A DNA stretch of 64,000 nt from the NCBI RefSeq assembly GCF_004114915.1, contig NZ_CP022219.1, forward strand, positions 1,022,501 to 1,086,500, written 5' to 3'. The DNA is from Bradyrhizobium guangxiense. Its GTDB lineage: Bacteria > Pseudomonadota > Alphaproteobacteria > Rhizobiales > Xanthobacteraceae. How positions within the stretch are numbered: the first letter of the stretch is position 1; every line of letters starts with the position of its first letter. Shown here one piece after another: positions 45,513-53,459 of this stretch. Below the pieces are notes generated by a model that saw only the letters and a list, made by a program, of their open reading frames with translations, made no database searches and was not told where the DNA came from. The position numbers were made by a program, and so were the translations under genes.

Positions 45513-45547
45513 GGACATTTTGTCCCGGGATCTGGGACATTCTGTCC
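45513..45547 (+). promoter_or_regulatory. Paired enhancer-type inverted repeats
   Basis: GGACATTTTGTCC (45513-45525) and GGACATTCTGTCC (45535-45547) have identical arms (GGACA/TGTCC) and centres 22 bp apart, two helical turns. They lie about 55-85 bp upstream of a sigma-54 promoter, the usual place for an NtrC-type activator; the adjacent response regulator is the obvious candidate. Confidence 0.75.
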
Positions 45548-45599
45548 GACGCAGCACATTGCACTGCGGGAAGTCGTTGAATCGTCACGATGCGACTTC

Positions 45600-45615
45600 T
45601 GGCACGCGCGTTGCT
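45600..45615 (+). promoter_or_regulatory. Sigma-54 (-24/-12) promoter of the OFA transporter
   Basis: TGGCACG-CGCG-TTGCT matches the consensus TGGCACG-N4-TTGCW in full. The predicted start is near 45626, leaving a leader of about 225 nt before the transporter ATG. No gene is supported in that leader. Confidence 0.85.
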
Positions 45616-45852
45616 CACCTCGAGACAGGGTGTTGAGGGGGATGAGGGCGCGATAGCCGTCACGGCAACGCTGTTTGCGGAGCGAAGGGACATCGCCCGC
45701 GGTCAGTTGCTTGCTCGGCGCATACGAGGCGATGCGCACCGGATGATTCCACTTCGGCATGAAATCCGACCTGTCATGCGCGGCTGCCAAGCACGCGCAG
45801 GACCGGTCTCAAACTGATGTGCCGGCAAGGCCGCGCGTGGGAGGTAATGCTT

Positions 45853-47505
45853 ATGACGACTGCCGAAACCGTTTATGCACCGCTTGGTGCTTCCGGCTTG
45901 CTGGATCGTGAACGCACGATCGCGAAGGCCGGTTTCAATCGCTGGCTGGTGCCGCCGGCTGCGCTGTGCATCCATCTCTGCATCGGCATGGCCTACGGGT
46001 TCTCGGTGTTCTGGCTGCCGCTGTCGCGCGCGATCGGCATCTCGCAGAGCAAGGCCTGCCCCGACATCTCGCTGTGGCAGGAGCTCTTCACCACGACTTG
46101 CGACTGGAAGGTCGCAAGTCTCGGCTGGATGTACACGTTGTTCTTCGTCCTGCTCGGTGTCTCTGCCGCGATTTGGGGCGGCTGGCTCGAGCGTGCCGGA
46201 CCGCGCAAGGCCGGCTTCGTTGCCGCGCTTTGCTGGGGCGGCGGCCTCCTGATCGGGGCTTTCGGAGTCTATATCCACCAACTCTGGATCATGTGGCTCG
46301 GGGCCGGCGTCATCGGCGGCGTCGGCCTCGGCCTCGGCTACATCTCGCCGGTGTCGACGCTGATCAAATGGTTTCCCGATCGCCGCGGCATGGCGACGGG
46401 CATGGCCATCATGGGCTTTGGCGGTGGGGCGATGATCGGTGCGCCGCTCGCCAATCTCTTGATCAATTACTTCAAGAGCACGAGCGACGTCGGCGTGTGG
46501 CAGACCTTCGTCGTGATGGGGGTGATCTACTTCATCTTCATGACGATCGGCGCCTTTTCGTATCGGGTGACGCCCCCCGGCTGGCAGCCCGACGGCTGGA
46601 CGCCGCCGAGCGAGAAGAAGTCGATGATCACCGAGCACCATGTGCACCTCAAAAACGCGCACAAGACGCCGCAATTCTGGCTGATCTGGTGGGTGCTCTG
46701 CTTGAACGTCTCGGCGGGGATCGGTGTGATCGGCATGGCCTCGCCCATGCTCCAGGAGATCTTCGCCGGCAAGCTGATCGGCCATCCGGACCTGACCTTC
46801 AGCCAGCTTTCGGTCGAGCAGAAGGCTGCGATCGCGGCGATCGCCGCCGGATTTGCCGGCCTGCTGTCGCTGTTCAATATCGGCGGCCGGTTCTTCTGGG
46901 CCTCGATGTCGGACCTGATGGGTCGCAAGAACACCTACTACACGTTCTTCATCCTCGGCATCGCACTCTACGCGCTGGCCCCCACCTTCGCGGCGATGGG
47001 CTCGAAGCTGCTGTTCGTGCTCGGCTTCGGCATCATCCTGTCGATGTATGGCGGCGGTTTCGCCACGGTGCCGGCCTATCTTGCCGACATGTTCGGAACC
47101 CAGTTCGTCGGCGCCATCCACGGCCGCCTGCTGACGGCCTGGTCGACGGCCGGCATCATCGGTCCCGTGGTGGTCAACTACATCCGCGAGTTCCAGCTCG
47201 CCGCCGGCGTGCCCCGCGACCAGCTCTACAACACGACGATGTACATCCTGTGCGCCATGCTGATCGCCGGTCTGATCTGCAACTACATGATCAAGCCGGT
47301 GGATCCGAAGTGGAACATGAGCCACGAGGAGGTCGCCAGATTGCAGGCGGCCAGCGCCAAGAGCGAGGCGTCGATCCAGCACGGCTCGTTCGGCATCGGC
47401 AAGGGCGGGCTCGACGCCAAGGCGGCGTTGTTCTGGGCCTTCGTCGGCGTGCCGCTCGCCTGGGGCGTCTGGAAGACGCTGGAGAGCGCGGTCAAGATCT
47501 TCTGA
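45853..47505 (+). CDS. Oxalate/formate antiporter-family MFS transporter
   Basis: 550-aa, twelve-helix inner-membrane transporter of the OFA family. Motifs: ALCIHLCIGMAYGFSVFWLP in helix 1, the long first periplasmic loop with CPDISLWQELFTTTCDWKV, GVGLGLGYISPVSTLIKWFP (helix 4, OFA hallmark), and NIGGRFFWASMSDLMGRKNT. OFA members exchange oxalate for formate or take up carboxylates. GGGAGG is 8 bp before this ATG. With the formate dehydrogenase downstream it suggests uptake of oxalate/formate. Driven by the sigma-54 promoter upstream. Confidence 0.9.
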   Translation: MTTAETVYAPLGASGLLDRERTIAKAGFNRWLVPPAALCIHLCIGMAYGFSVFWLPLSRAIGISQSKACPDISLWQELFTTTCDWKVASLGWMYTLFFVLLGVSAAIWGGWLERAGPRKAGFVAALCWGGGLLIGAFGVYIHQLWIMWLGAGVIGGVGLGLGYISPVSTLIKWFPDRRGMATGMAIMGFGGGAMIGAPLANLLINYFKSTSDVGVWQTFVVMGVIYFIFMTIGAFSYRVTPPGWQPDGWTPPSEKKSMITEHHVHLKNAHKTPQFWLIWWVLCLNVSAGIGVIGMASPMLQEIFAGKLIGHPDLTFSQLSVEQKAAIAAIAAGFAGLLSLFNIGGRFFWASMSDLMGRKNTYYTFFILGIALYALAPTFAAMGSKLLFVLGFGIILSMYGGGFATVPAYLADMFGTQFVGAIHGRLLTAWSTAGIIGPVVVNYIREFQLAAGVPRDQLYNTTMYILCAMLIAGLICNYMIKPVDPKWNMSHEEVARLQAASAKSEASIQHGSFGIGKGGLDAKAALFWAFVGVPLAWGVWKTLESAVKIF

Positions 47506-47521
47506 TCGCACATTCATCGCG

Positions 47522-47550
47522 AGCGGGAGCGCACCATGCGCGCTCCCGCT
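47522..47550 (+). terminator. Hairpin after the OFA transporter gene
   Basis: AGCGGGAGCGC-ACCATGC-GCGCTCCCGCT: a perfect 11-bp stem with a 7-nt loop, 16 bp after the stop codon; no strong T-run. Confidence 0.65.
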
Positions 47551-47588
47551 GCTCATTCAATTGTCTCAAGATTACTCGGGGAAATTCG

Positions 47589-47873
47589 ATGGTTCGTAAA
47601 CTCGCTTGTGCCGCCGCCATGCTGCTCATCATCGGCGCGCTGCAATCCGCATCCGCACAGACCGCGGCGCCACCGGCCGCAACGCCGCCCGCCGCGATGA
47701 CCGAGGCCAAGCCCGGCAAGATCAAGCTGACCGCGCAGAAGCTCAAGGACATGAAGGCCAAGTGGAGCGCCAACAAGCCGAAGCTTAAGGAGTGCCGCAA
47801 GGACGTGAAGGCCAAGGGCCTCGCGGGCGACGATCGCTGGTTCTATATCGAGGAGTGCATGGGCAAGAGCTGA
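47589..47873 (+). CDS. PsiF-like small exported protein
   Basis: 94-aa protein with signal peptide (about 1-23, ending ASAQ), an Ala/Pro/Lys-rich linker, and a C-terminal module LKECRKDVKAKGLAGDDRW ending EECMGKS, which resembles the PsiF repeat with its paired cysteines. PsiF is phosphate-starvation inducible in E. coli, but its role is unknown. Lies between the OFA transporter and the formate dehydrogenase. Confidence 0.7.
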   Translation: MVRKLACAAAMLLIIGALQSASAQTAAPPAATPPAAMTEAKPGKIKLTAQKLKDMKAKWSANKPKLKECRKDVKAKGLAGDDRWFYIEECMGKS

Positions 47874-47950
47874 CCTGTCAGCGCCGGGGCGTGGAGGGTA
47901 TCTGCAGCCTCGGAGCTGAAGCTCGATACGATTTCGCTATCGCAGCATAG

Positions 47951-47986
47951 GAAGCCTTTATTGATCTCTGGATCAATTCAGGCTTC
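47951..47986. other. 36-bp nested inverted repeat
   Basis: GAAGCCT-TTA-TTGATC-TCTG-GATCAA-TTC-AGGCTTC: two perfectly paired arm pairs (7 bp and 6 bp). No T-run follows. Could be a terminator of the psiF-like gene or an operator upstream of the formate dehydrogenase operon. Confidence 0.55.
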
Positions 47987-48108
47987 GCTCTATCAATTGG
48001 CGCGTTGAACCAACGTCAGGCCCGCGCCCGGGGCAGCAGCGATCCAGGGCTGCTCCCTCGGCTGCTCTTGGACGGCGCTTAACTGTTTCCGCGAGCACGA
48101 TAATTTGC

Positions 48109-48137
48109 TTGGCATCTGGCATGCCAGAGGCTAGAAC
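48109..48137 (+). promoter_or_regulatory. Candidate promoter of formate dehydrogenase with palindrome in spacer
   Basis: TTGGCA-N17-TAGAAC fits a housekeeping promoter with the start near 48144, about 30 nt before the ATG. The spacer contains the perfect 12-bp palindrome CTGGCATGCCAG (48116-48127), a likely regulator site. Confidence 0.5.
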
Positions 48138-48173
48138 TGGAGCCGTTCTAAAAGACGAGATCGAGACGAATCG

Positions 48174-49877
48174 ATGAGCCACGACGTGCACAAGGTCCGC
48201 CCGTTCGAGCATCCCGGCGAAGGGCGCCGGCGCGCCAAGGCCACGCCCAAGGGGCGGCAGGTCGATCCCACCGCGGCGCACGAGATCGAGCAGCTGCTCG
48301 GCGACAAGCCGCGGCGGCGTGATCTCTTGATCGAATATCTGCACCTGATCCAGGACAAATATCACCAGATCTCGGCCGCGCATCTCGCCGCGCTGGCCGA
48401 CGAGATGAAGCTTGCCTTCGCGGAAGTGTTCGAGACGGCGACGTTCTACGCGCATTTCGACGTGGTGAAGGAGGGCGAGCCGGATATCGCCCCGTTGACG
48501 ATCCGGGTCTGCGACTCGCTCACCTGCGCGATGCTCGGCGGCGAGAAGCTGCTCGAGGATTTGCAGAGCGCGTCGGGACCCGGCATCCGCGTCGTGCGGG
48601 CGCCCTGCGTCGGCCGCTGCGACACAGCCCCGGCAGCCGAGGTCGGGCACAATTTCATCGACCGCGCGACCGTCGCCAACGTCATGGCGGCCGCGAAAGC
48701 CGGTGACACTCACGCCCATCTGCCCGACCATATCGGCTACAACGCCTATGTCGCCGGCGGCGGCTACAAGCTGCTGGGCCGCCTGCGTTCGGGCGAATTG
48801 TCCACGGACGATCTGCTGAAGGCGCTCGACGACGCCTCGCTGCGCGGCCTTGGCGGCGCCGGCTTCCCCACGGGGCGCAAATGGCGCGCCGTGCTCGGCG
48901 AGCCCGGCCCGCGGCTGATGGCCATCAATGGCGACGAGGGCGAGCCCGGCACGTTCAAGGACCGTGTCTATCTCGAAAGCGATCCGCATCGCTTCATCGA
49001 GGGCATGCTGATCGGCGCACATGTGGTGCAGGCCTCCGACGTCTACATCTATCTGCGTGACGAATATCCGGCCTCGCGCGAGATCCTCGAGCGCGAGATC
49101 GCAAAGCTCCCGCCGGGCGGTCCGACGCTGCACATGCGCCGCGGCGCCGGTGCCTATATCTGCGGCGAGGAATCCTCGCTGCTCGAAAGCATCGAGGGCA
49201 AGCGCGGACTGCCCCGGCACAAACCGCCTTACCCGTTCCAGGTCGGCCTGTTCGGCCTGCCGACGCTGATCAACAACATCGAGACGCTGTGGTGGGTGCG
49301 CGACATCGTCGAGAAGGGCGCCGACTGGTGGAAGGGCAACGGTCGCCACGACCGTCATGGCCTGCGCAGCTTCTCGGTCTCGGGCCGCGTCAAGAATCCC
49401 GGCATGAAGCTGGCTCCCGCCGGTATCACCATTCGCGAATTGATCGACGAATATTGCGGCGGCATGGCCGACGGCCATCAGTTCTACGCCTATCTTCCGG
49501 GCGGTGCGTCCGGCGGCATCCTGCCCGCCTCGATGGATGACATCCCGCTCGATTTCGGCACGCTCGAGAAATACGGCTGCTTCATCGGCTCGGCCGCGGT
49601 CGTGGTCCTGTCGCAAAAGGACAGCGTGCGCGCGGCCGCATTGAACCTGATGAAGTTCTTCGAGGACGAGAGCTGCGGCCAGTGCACGCCGTGTCGGGTC
49701 GGAACCCAGAAGGCGGCGTTGCTGATGCAGAAGCCGGTCTGGAACCGGGCATTGCTGGAAGAATTGAGCCAGGCGATGCGCGACGCCTCGATCTGCGGGC
49801 TCGGACAGGCGGCATCGAATCCGCTGTCCTCCGTGATCAAATATTTCCCTGACGAGTTCAAGGAAGCGGCCGAATGA
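48174..49877 (+). CDS. NAD-linked formate dehydrogenase, beta subunit (NuoE-NuoF fusion)
   Basis: 567-aa diaphorase subunit that passes electrons from the alpha subunit to NAD+. Residues about 25-170 are NuoE-like with 2Fe-2S cysteines 113, 118, 145 and 149. From about 190 it is NuoF-like: FMN/NADH motif GLGGAGFPTGRKW, then GAGAYICGEESSLLESIEGKR, and the 4Fe-4S ligands C501-x2-C504-x2-C507 with C541. A fused E-F subunit of this size matches the beta subunit of the tungsten FDH1 of Methylobacterium, not the split FdsG/FdsB type. Overlaps the alpha gene by 4 bp. Confidence 0.93.
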   Translation: MSHDVHKVRPFEHPGEGRRRAKATPKGRQVDPTAAHEIEQLLGDKPRRRDLLIEYLHLIQDKYHQISAAHLAALADEMKLAFAEVFETATFYAHFDVVKEGEPDIAPLTIRVCDSLTCAMLGGEKLLEDLQSASGPGIRVVRAPCVGRCDTAPAAEVGHNFIDRATVANVMAAAKAGDTHAHLPDHIGYNAYVAGGGYKLLGRLRSGELSTDDLLKALDDASLRGLGGAGFPTGRKWRAVLGEPGPRLMAINGDEGEPGTFKDRVYLESDPHRFIEGMLIGAHVVQASDVYIYLRDEYPASREILEREIAKLPPGGPTLHMRRGAGAYICGEESSLLESIEGKRGLPRHKPPYPFQVGLFGLPTLINNIETLWWVRDIVEKGADWWKGNGRHDRHGLRSFSVSGRVKNPGMKLAPAGITIRELIDEYCGGMADGHQFYAYLPGGASGGILPASMDDIPLDFGTLEKYGCFIGSAAVVVLSQKDSVRAAALNLMKFFEDESCGQCTPCRVGTQKAALLMQKPVWNRALLEELSQAMRDASICGLGQAASNPLSSVIKYFPDEFKEAAE

Positions 49878-52642
49878 CGAAGATTACGTTCGAACTCGAC
49901 GGCAAGCAGGTCGAGGCCAATCCCGGCGAGACGATCTGGCAAGTCGCAAAACGGCAAGGCCGCGACATCCCGCATCTGTGCTATTCGCCGGCGCCCGACT
50001 ATCGCCCCGACGGCAATTGCCGCGCCTGCATGGTCGAGATCGAGGGCGAGCGCGTGCTGGCGGCCTCGTGCAAGCGCACACCGTCGGTCGGCATGAAGGT
50101 CAAGACCGAAAGCGCCCGTGCGACTGCGGCGCAGAAAATGGTGATGGAGCTGCTGGTCGCCGATCAGCCGGCGCGCGAGACCTCGCACGATCCGGATTCG
50201 AAATTCTGGCACTGGGCCGAGACCACGGGCGTCACCGAGAGCCGCTTCCCGGCCGCCGAGCGCTGGGCCACCGATGCCAGCCATCCGGCGATGCGCGTCA
50301 ATCTCGATGCCTGCATCCAGTGCGGCCTGTGCGTGCGTGCCTGCCGCGAGGTCCAGGTCAACGACGTCATCGGCATGGCTTATCGCAATCATGGTTCGAA
50401 GATCGTGTTCGACTTCGACGATCCCATGGGCGAGTCCACCTGCGTCGCCTGCGGCGAATGCGTGCAGGCCTGCCCGACCGGTGCGCTGATGCCGGCCGTG
50501 ATGCTGGACGACAAGCAGACCCGCGTCACCTATGCCGACAGGAAGGTGGACTCGCTCTGCCCGTTCTGCGGCGTCGGTTGCCAGGTCACCTATGAGGTCA
50601 AGGACGAGAAGGTGATCTATGCCGAGGGCCGCGACGGCCCCGCCAATCACAACCGTCTTTGCGTGAAGGGCCGCTTCGGCTTCGACTACATCCACCATCC
50701 GCATCGCCTGACAAAGCCGCTGGTGCGGCTGCCCAATGCGAAGAAGGACGCCAACGACCAGGTCGATCCGGCCAATCCCTTCACCCATTTCCGCGAGGCG
50801 AGTTGGGAGGAAGCGCTCGACATCGCCGCCAACGGTCTCGTCAAGATCCGCGACGAGAAAGGCGTGAAGGCGCTGGCCGGCTTCGGCTCGGCCAAGGGCT
50901 CGAACGAGGAGGCCTATCTGTTCCAGAAGCTGGTGCGCACCGGCTTCGGCTCCAACAACGTCGATCACTGCACCCGTCTGTGCCACGCTTCGTCGGTGGC
51001 GGCGCTGTTCGAAGGCCTGAGCTCGGGCGCGGTGTCGGCACCGTTCTCGGCCGCGATGGACGCCGAGGTCATCATCGTGATCGGCGCCAACCCGACCGTG
51101 AACCACCCGGTCGCGGCGACCTTCATCAAGAACGCCGTCAAGCAGAACGGCGCCAAGCTGTTCGTGATGGATCCGCGCCGGCAGACGCTGTCGCGCCACG
51201 CGACCAAGCATCTGCAGTTCAAGCCCGGCTCCGACGTCGCGATGCTGAATGCGATGATCAACACGATCATCACCGAGGGCCTCACCGACGACCAGTATAT
51301 CGCCGGCTACACCGAGGGCTTCGAGGACCTCAAGGAGAAGATCAAGGAGTTCACGCCGGAGAAGATGGAGGCGATTTGTGGCATCCCCGCGCAGACGCTG
51401 CGCGAGGTGGCGCGCACCTATGCGCGGGCAAAATCGTCGATCATCTTCTGGGGCATGGGCATCAGCCAGCACGTCCACGGCACCGACAATGCCCGCTGCC
51501 TGATTGCGCTCGCGCTGATCACCGGTCAGGTTGGCCGTCCCGGCACCGGTCTGCATCCGCTGCGCGGCCAGAACAATGTGCAAGGCGCGTCCGACGCCGG
51601 CCTGATCCCGATGTTCCTGCCGGATTATCAGCCGGTGGGGCGCGATGATTTGCGCGGCAGCTTCGAAAAGCTCTGGCAGCAGGATCTCGATCCCGTTCGC
51701 GGCCTGACCGTGGTCGAGATCATGAACGCGATCCATGCCGGCGAGATCAAGGGCATGTATATCGAGGGTGAGAACCCCGCGATGTCCGATCCCGATCTCC
51801 AGCATGCCCGCGAAGCGCTCGCCATGCTGGATCACCTGGTGGTGCAGGATCTCTTCGTCACCGAGACCGCGTTCCACGCCGACGTCATCCTGCCGGCATC
51901 GGCCTTCGCGGAGAAGGAGGGCTCGTTCACCAATACCGATCGCCGCGTGCAGCTGGCCCGCCAGGTGATCAAGCCGCCGGGCGATGCGCGGCAGGATCTC
52001 TGGATCATTCAGGAGATCGGCAAGCGCATGGGCCTGCCGTGGAATTATGCCGGTCCCGGCGACGTCTATACGGAGATGGCAGAGCTGATGCCGTCGCTGA
52101 AGAACATCAGCTGGGAGCGGCTGGGGCGCGAAGGCGCCGTCACCTATCCAGCCGACGATCCGAACAAACCCGGCAACGAGATCATCTTCACCACGGGCTT
52201 CCCGACCGCGAGCGGCCGCGGCAAGATCGTGCCGGCGAAGGTCATTCCGCCGGACGAGATTCCGGACGACGAATATCCGATGGTGCTCTCGACCGGCCGC
52301 GTGCTGGAGCATTGGCACACCGGCTCGATGACGCGCCGCGCGCAGGTGCTGGACCAGATCGAGCCGGAGGCGGTCGCCTTCATGTCGCCGAAGGACATGC
52401 ACAAGAAGAAGCTCGCGCCGGGCGATTTCATCCGCCTGGAGACCCGCCGCGGCGCCGTCGAGGTCAAGGTCCGCTCCGACCGCGACGTGCCCGAGAACAT
52501 GGTGTTCATGCCGTTCTGCTACGCGGAGGCGGCGGCCAACCTGCTGACCAACCCGGCGCTCGACCCGTTCGGCAAGATCCCGGAGTTCAAGTTCTGCGCC
52601 GTACGGGCCGAGCGTGCGGAGATGCGGGACGCGGCGGAGTAG
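49874..52642 (+). CDS. NAD-linked formate dehydrogenase, catalytic alpha subunit
   Basis: 922-aa cytoplasmic Mo/W-bis-MGD enzyme oxidising formate to CO2. N-terminal 2Fe-2S domain (HLCYSPAPDYRPDGNCRACM), then ferredoxin-type clusters (CIQCGLCVRACR; CVACGECVQACPTG), the 4Fe-4S of the cofactor domain (CPFCGVGCQVTYE) and the active site DHCTRLCHASSV, where Cys370 (instead of selenocysteine) binds the metal and His371 follows. The C-terminal cofactor-binding domain has VLSTGRVLEHWHTGSMTRR. With TupA and TupR nearby and the fused beta subunit, tungsten is the likely metal; the sequence alone cannot prove it. Confidence 0.95.
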   Translation: MTKITFELDGKQVEANPGETIWQVAKRQGRDIPHLCYSPAPDYRPDGNCRACMVEIEGERVLAASCKRTPSVGMKVKTESARATAAQKMVMELLVADQPARETSHDPDSKFWHWAETTGVTESRFPAAERWATDASHPAMRVNLDACIQCGLCVRACREVQVNDVIGMAYRNHGSKIVFDFDDPMGESTCVACGECVQACPTGALMPAVMLDDKQTRVTYADRKVDSLCPFCGVGCQVTYEVKDEKVIYAEGRDGPANHNRLCVKGRFGFDYIHHPHRLTKPLVRLPNAKKDANDQVDPANPFTHFREASWEEALDIAANGLVKIRDEKGVKALAGFGSAKGSNEEAYLFQKLVRTGFGSNNVDHCTRLCHASSVAALFEGLSSGAVSAPFSAAMDAEVIIVIGANPTVNHPVAATFIKNAVKQNGAKLFVMDPRRQTLSRHATKHLQFKPGSDVAMLNAMINTIITEGLTDDQYIAGYTEGFEDLKEKIKEFTPEKMEAICGIPAQTLREVARTYARAKSSIIFWGMGISQHVHGTDNARCLIALALITGQVGRPGTGLHPLRGQNNVQGASDAGLIPMFLPDYQPVGRDDLRGSFEKLWQQDLDPVRGLTVVEIMNAIHAGEIKGMYIEGENPAMSDPDLQHAREALAMLDHLVVQDLFVTETAFHADVILPASAFAEKEGSFTNTDRRVQLARQVIKPPGDARQDLWIIQEIGKRMGLPWNYAGPGDVYTEMAELMPSLKNISWERLGREGAVTYPADDPNKPGNEIIFTTGFPTASGRGKIVPAKVIPPDEIPDDEYPMVLSTGRVLEHWHTGSMTRRAQVLDQIEPEAVAFMSPKDMHKKKLAPGDFIRLETRRGAVEVKVRSDRDVPENMVFMPFCYAEAAANLLTNPALDPFGKIPEFKFCAVRAERAEMRDAAE

Positions 52643-52726
52643 GGCTCCTCTCAGCGGAGTTCGGCGGCATGGCGCTCCCACACTCCGCTGTTGCCATCCG
52701 GCACGAGACTCGTCGCAGCAAGGGCT

Positions 52727-52840
52727 GTCATGCCCCGGCTTGACCGGGGCATCCAGTACGCCGCGGCGGATGCTGTGAGAGCGAGCTCTCCAATGCTGGC
52801 CTGTGGAATACTGGATCCCCCGGTCAAGCCGGGCGATGAC
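52727..52840. repeat. Dispersed palindromic repeat (type 1)
   Basis: Starts GTCATGCCCCGGCTTGACC and ends GGTCAAGCCGGGCGATGAC; the ends pair over about 30 bp, including ATCCAGTA/TACTGGAT. First of two different repeats that fill most of the 325-bp gap after the formate dehydrogenase. Confidence 0.8.
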
Positions 52841-52875
52841 GCCGAGAGTTTGGCGGGGCATAGCCGCCAAGCTGC

Positions 52876-52952
52876 CATTGCGAGCGAAGCAATCCAGACT
52901 GCCTCACCGGGGATTCTGGATTGCTTCGTCGCTTCGCTCCGCGCCATGACGG
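52876..52952. repeat. Dispersed palindromic repeat (type 2)
   Basis: GCGAAGCAATCCAGA pairs with TCTGGATTGCTTCG; flanked by CATTGCGA and CATGACGG ends. Related to the repeat in the fdhD-mobB gap. Confidence 0.75.
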
Positions 52953-52967
52953 TGGTAAATACCGTCC

Positions 52968-53441
52968 ATGTCCAAAGTCACCCCGGCCACCCGGGCACTC
53001 ACAGCCGCCGGTGTTGCCTTCACCGTCCATGCCTACGACTACGATCCCGACGCCGAGAGCATCGGCCTTCAGGCCGCGGCCGCGCTTGGTGAGGATCCGG
53101 CGCGTGTCCTCAAGACGCTGATGGCGCTGGTGGACAGCAAGCCGGTCTGCGTCGTCGTTCCCTCCGACCAGGAAGTCTCGATGAAGAAGCTCGCCGCTGC
53201 CGTCGGCGGCAAGTCGGCGCAGATGATGAAGCCGCCCGAAGCCGAGCGCGTTACCGGCTACAAGGTCGGCGGCATCAGCCCGTTCGGGCAGCGCAAGCGG
53301 GTCGGCACCGTGATCGAGCAGAGCGCGCTGGCGCATGATCTGGTCTATCTCAATGGCGGCCAGCGCGGCCTGCAGGTTCGGCTGAGCCCCACCGACGTGC
53401 GGGACGTCGTGAAAGCGGCCGTCGCGGATGTGCTGGCGTGA
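52968..53441 (+). CDS. ybaK: YbaK/EbsC-type Cys-tRNA(Pro) deacylase
   Basis: 157-aa trans-editing enzyme that removes cysteine mis-attached to tRNA-Pro. Family blocks: SKVTPATRALTAAGVAFTVH, the active-site lysine region ARVLKTLMALVDSKPV, and GYKVGGISPFGQRKRVGTVI, whose GGxSPFG motif is diagnostic. Short overlap-free gap of 18 bp to the next gene. Confidence 0.93.
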   Translation: MSKVTPATRALTAAGVAFTVHAYDYDPDAESIGLQAAAALGEDPARVLKTLMALVDSKPVCVVVPSDQEVSMKKLAAAVGGKSAQMMKPPEAERVTGYKVGGISPFGQRKRVGTVIEQSALAHDLVYLNGGQRGLQVRLSPTDVRDVVKAAVADVLA

Positions 53442-53459
53442 CGGCAATGGAGCGGGATC

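Noticed and set aside
45703..47556. A 617-codon antisense frame opposite the OFA transporter
   Set aside because: Composition is His/Arg/Asp-rich without domains, while the sense frame is a clear twelve-helix transporter.
47961..47976. FNR/FixK box at TTGATCTCTGGATCAA
   Set aside because: The half-sites are 2 bp too far apart (TTGA-N8-TCAA instead of N6); it is better explained as part of the larger inverted repeat.
49490..52870. A 1126-codon open frame antisense to the formate dehydrogenase alpha gene
   Set aside because: It mirrors the codon pattern of the real gene in GC-rich DNA, has no recognisable domain, and the sense strand has intact metal-cluster and active-site motifs.
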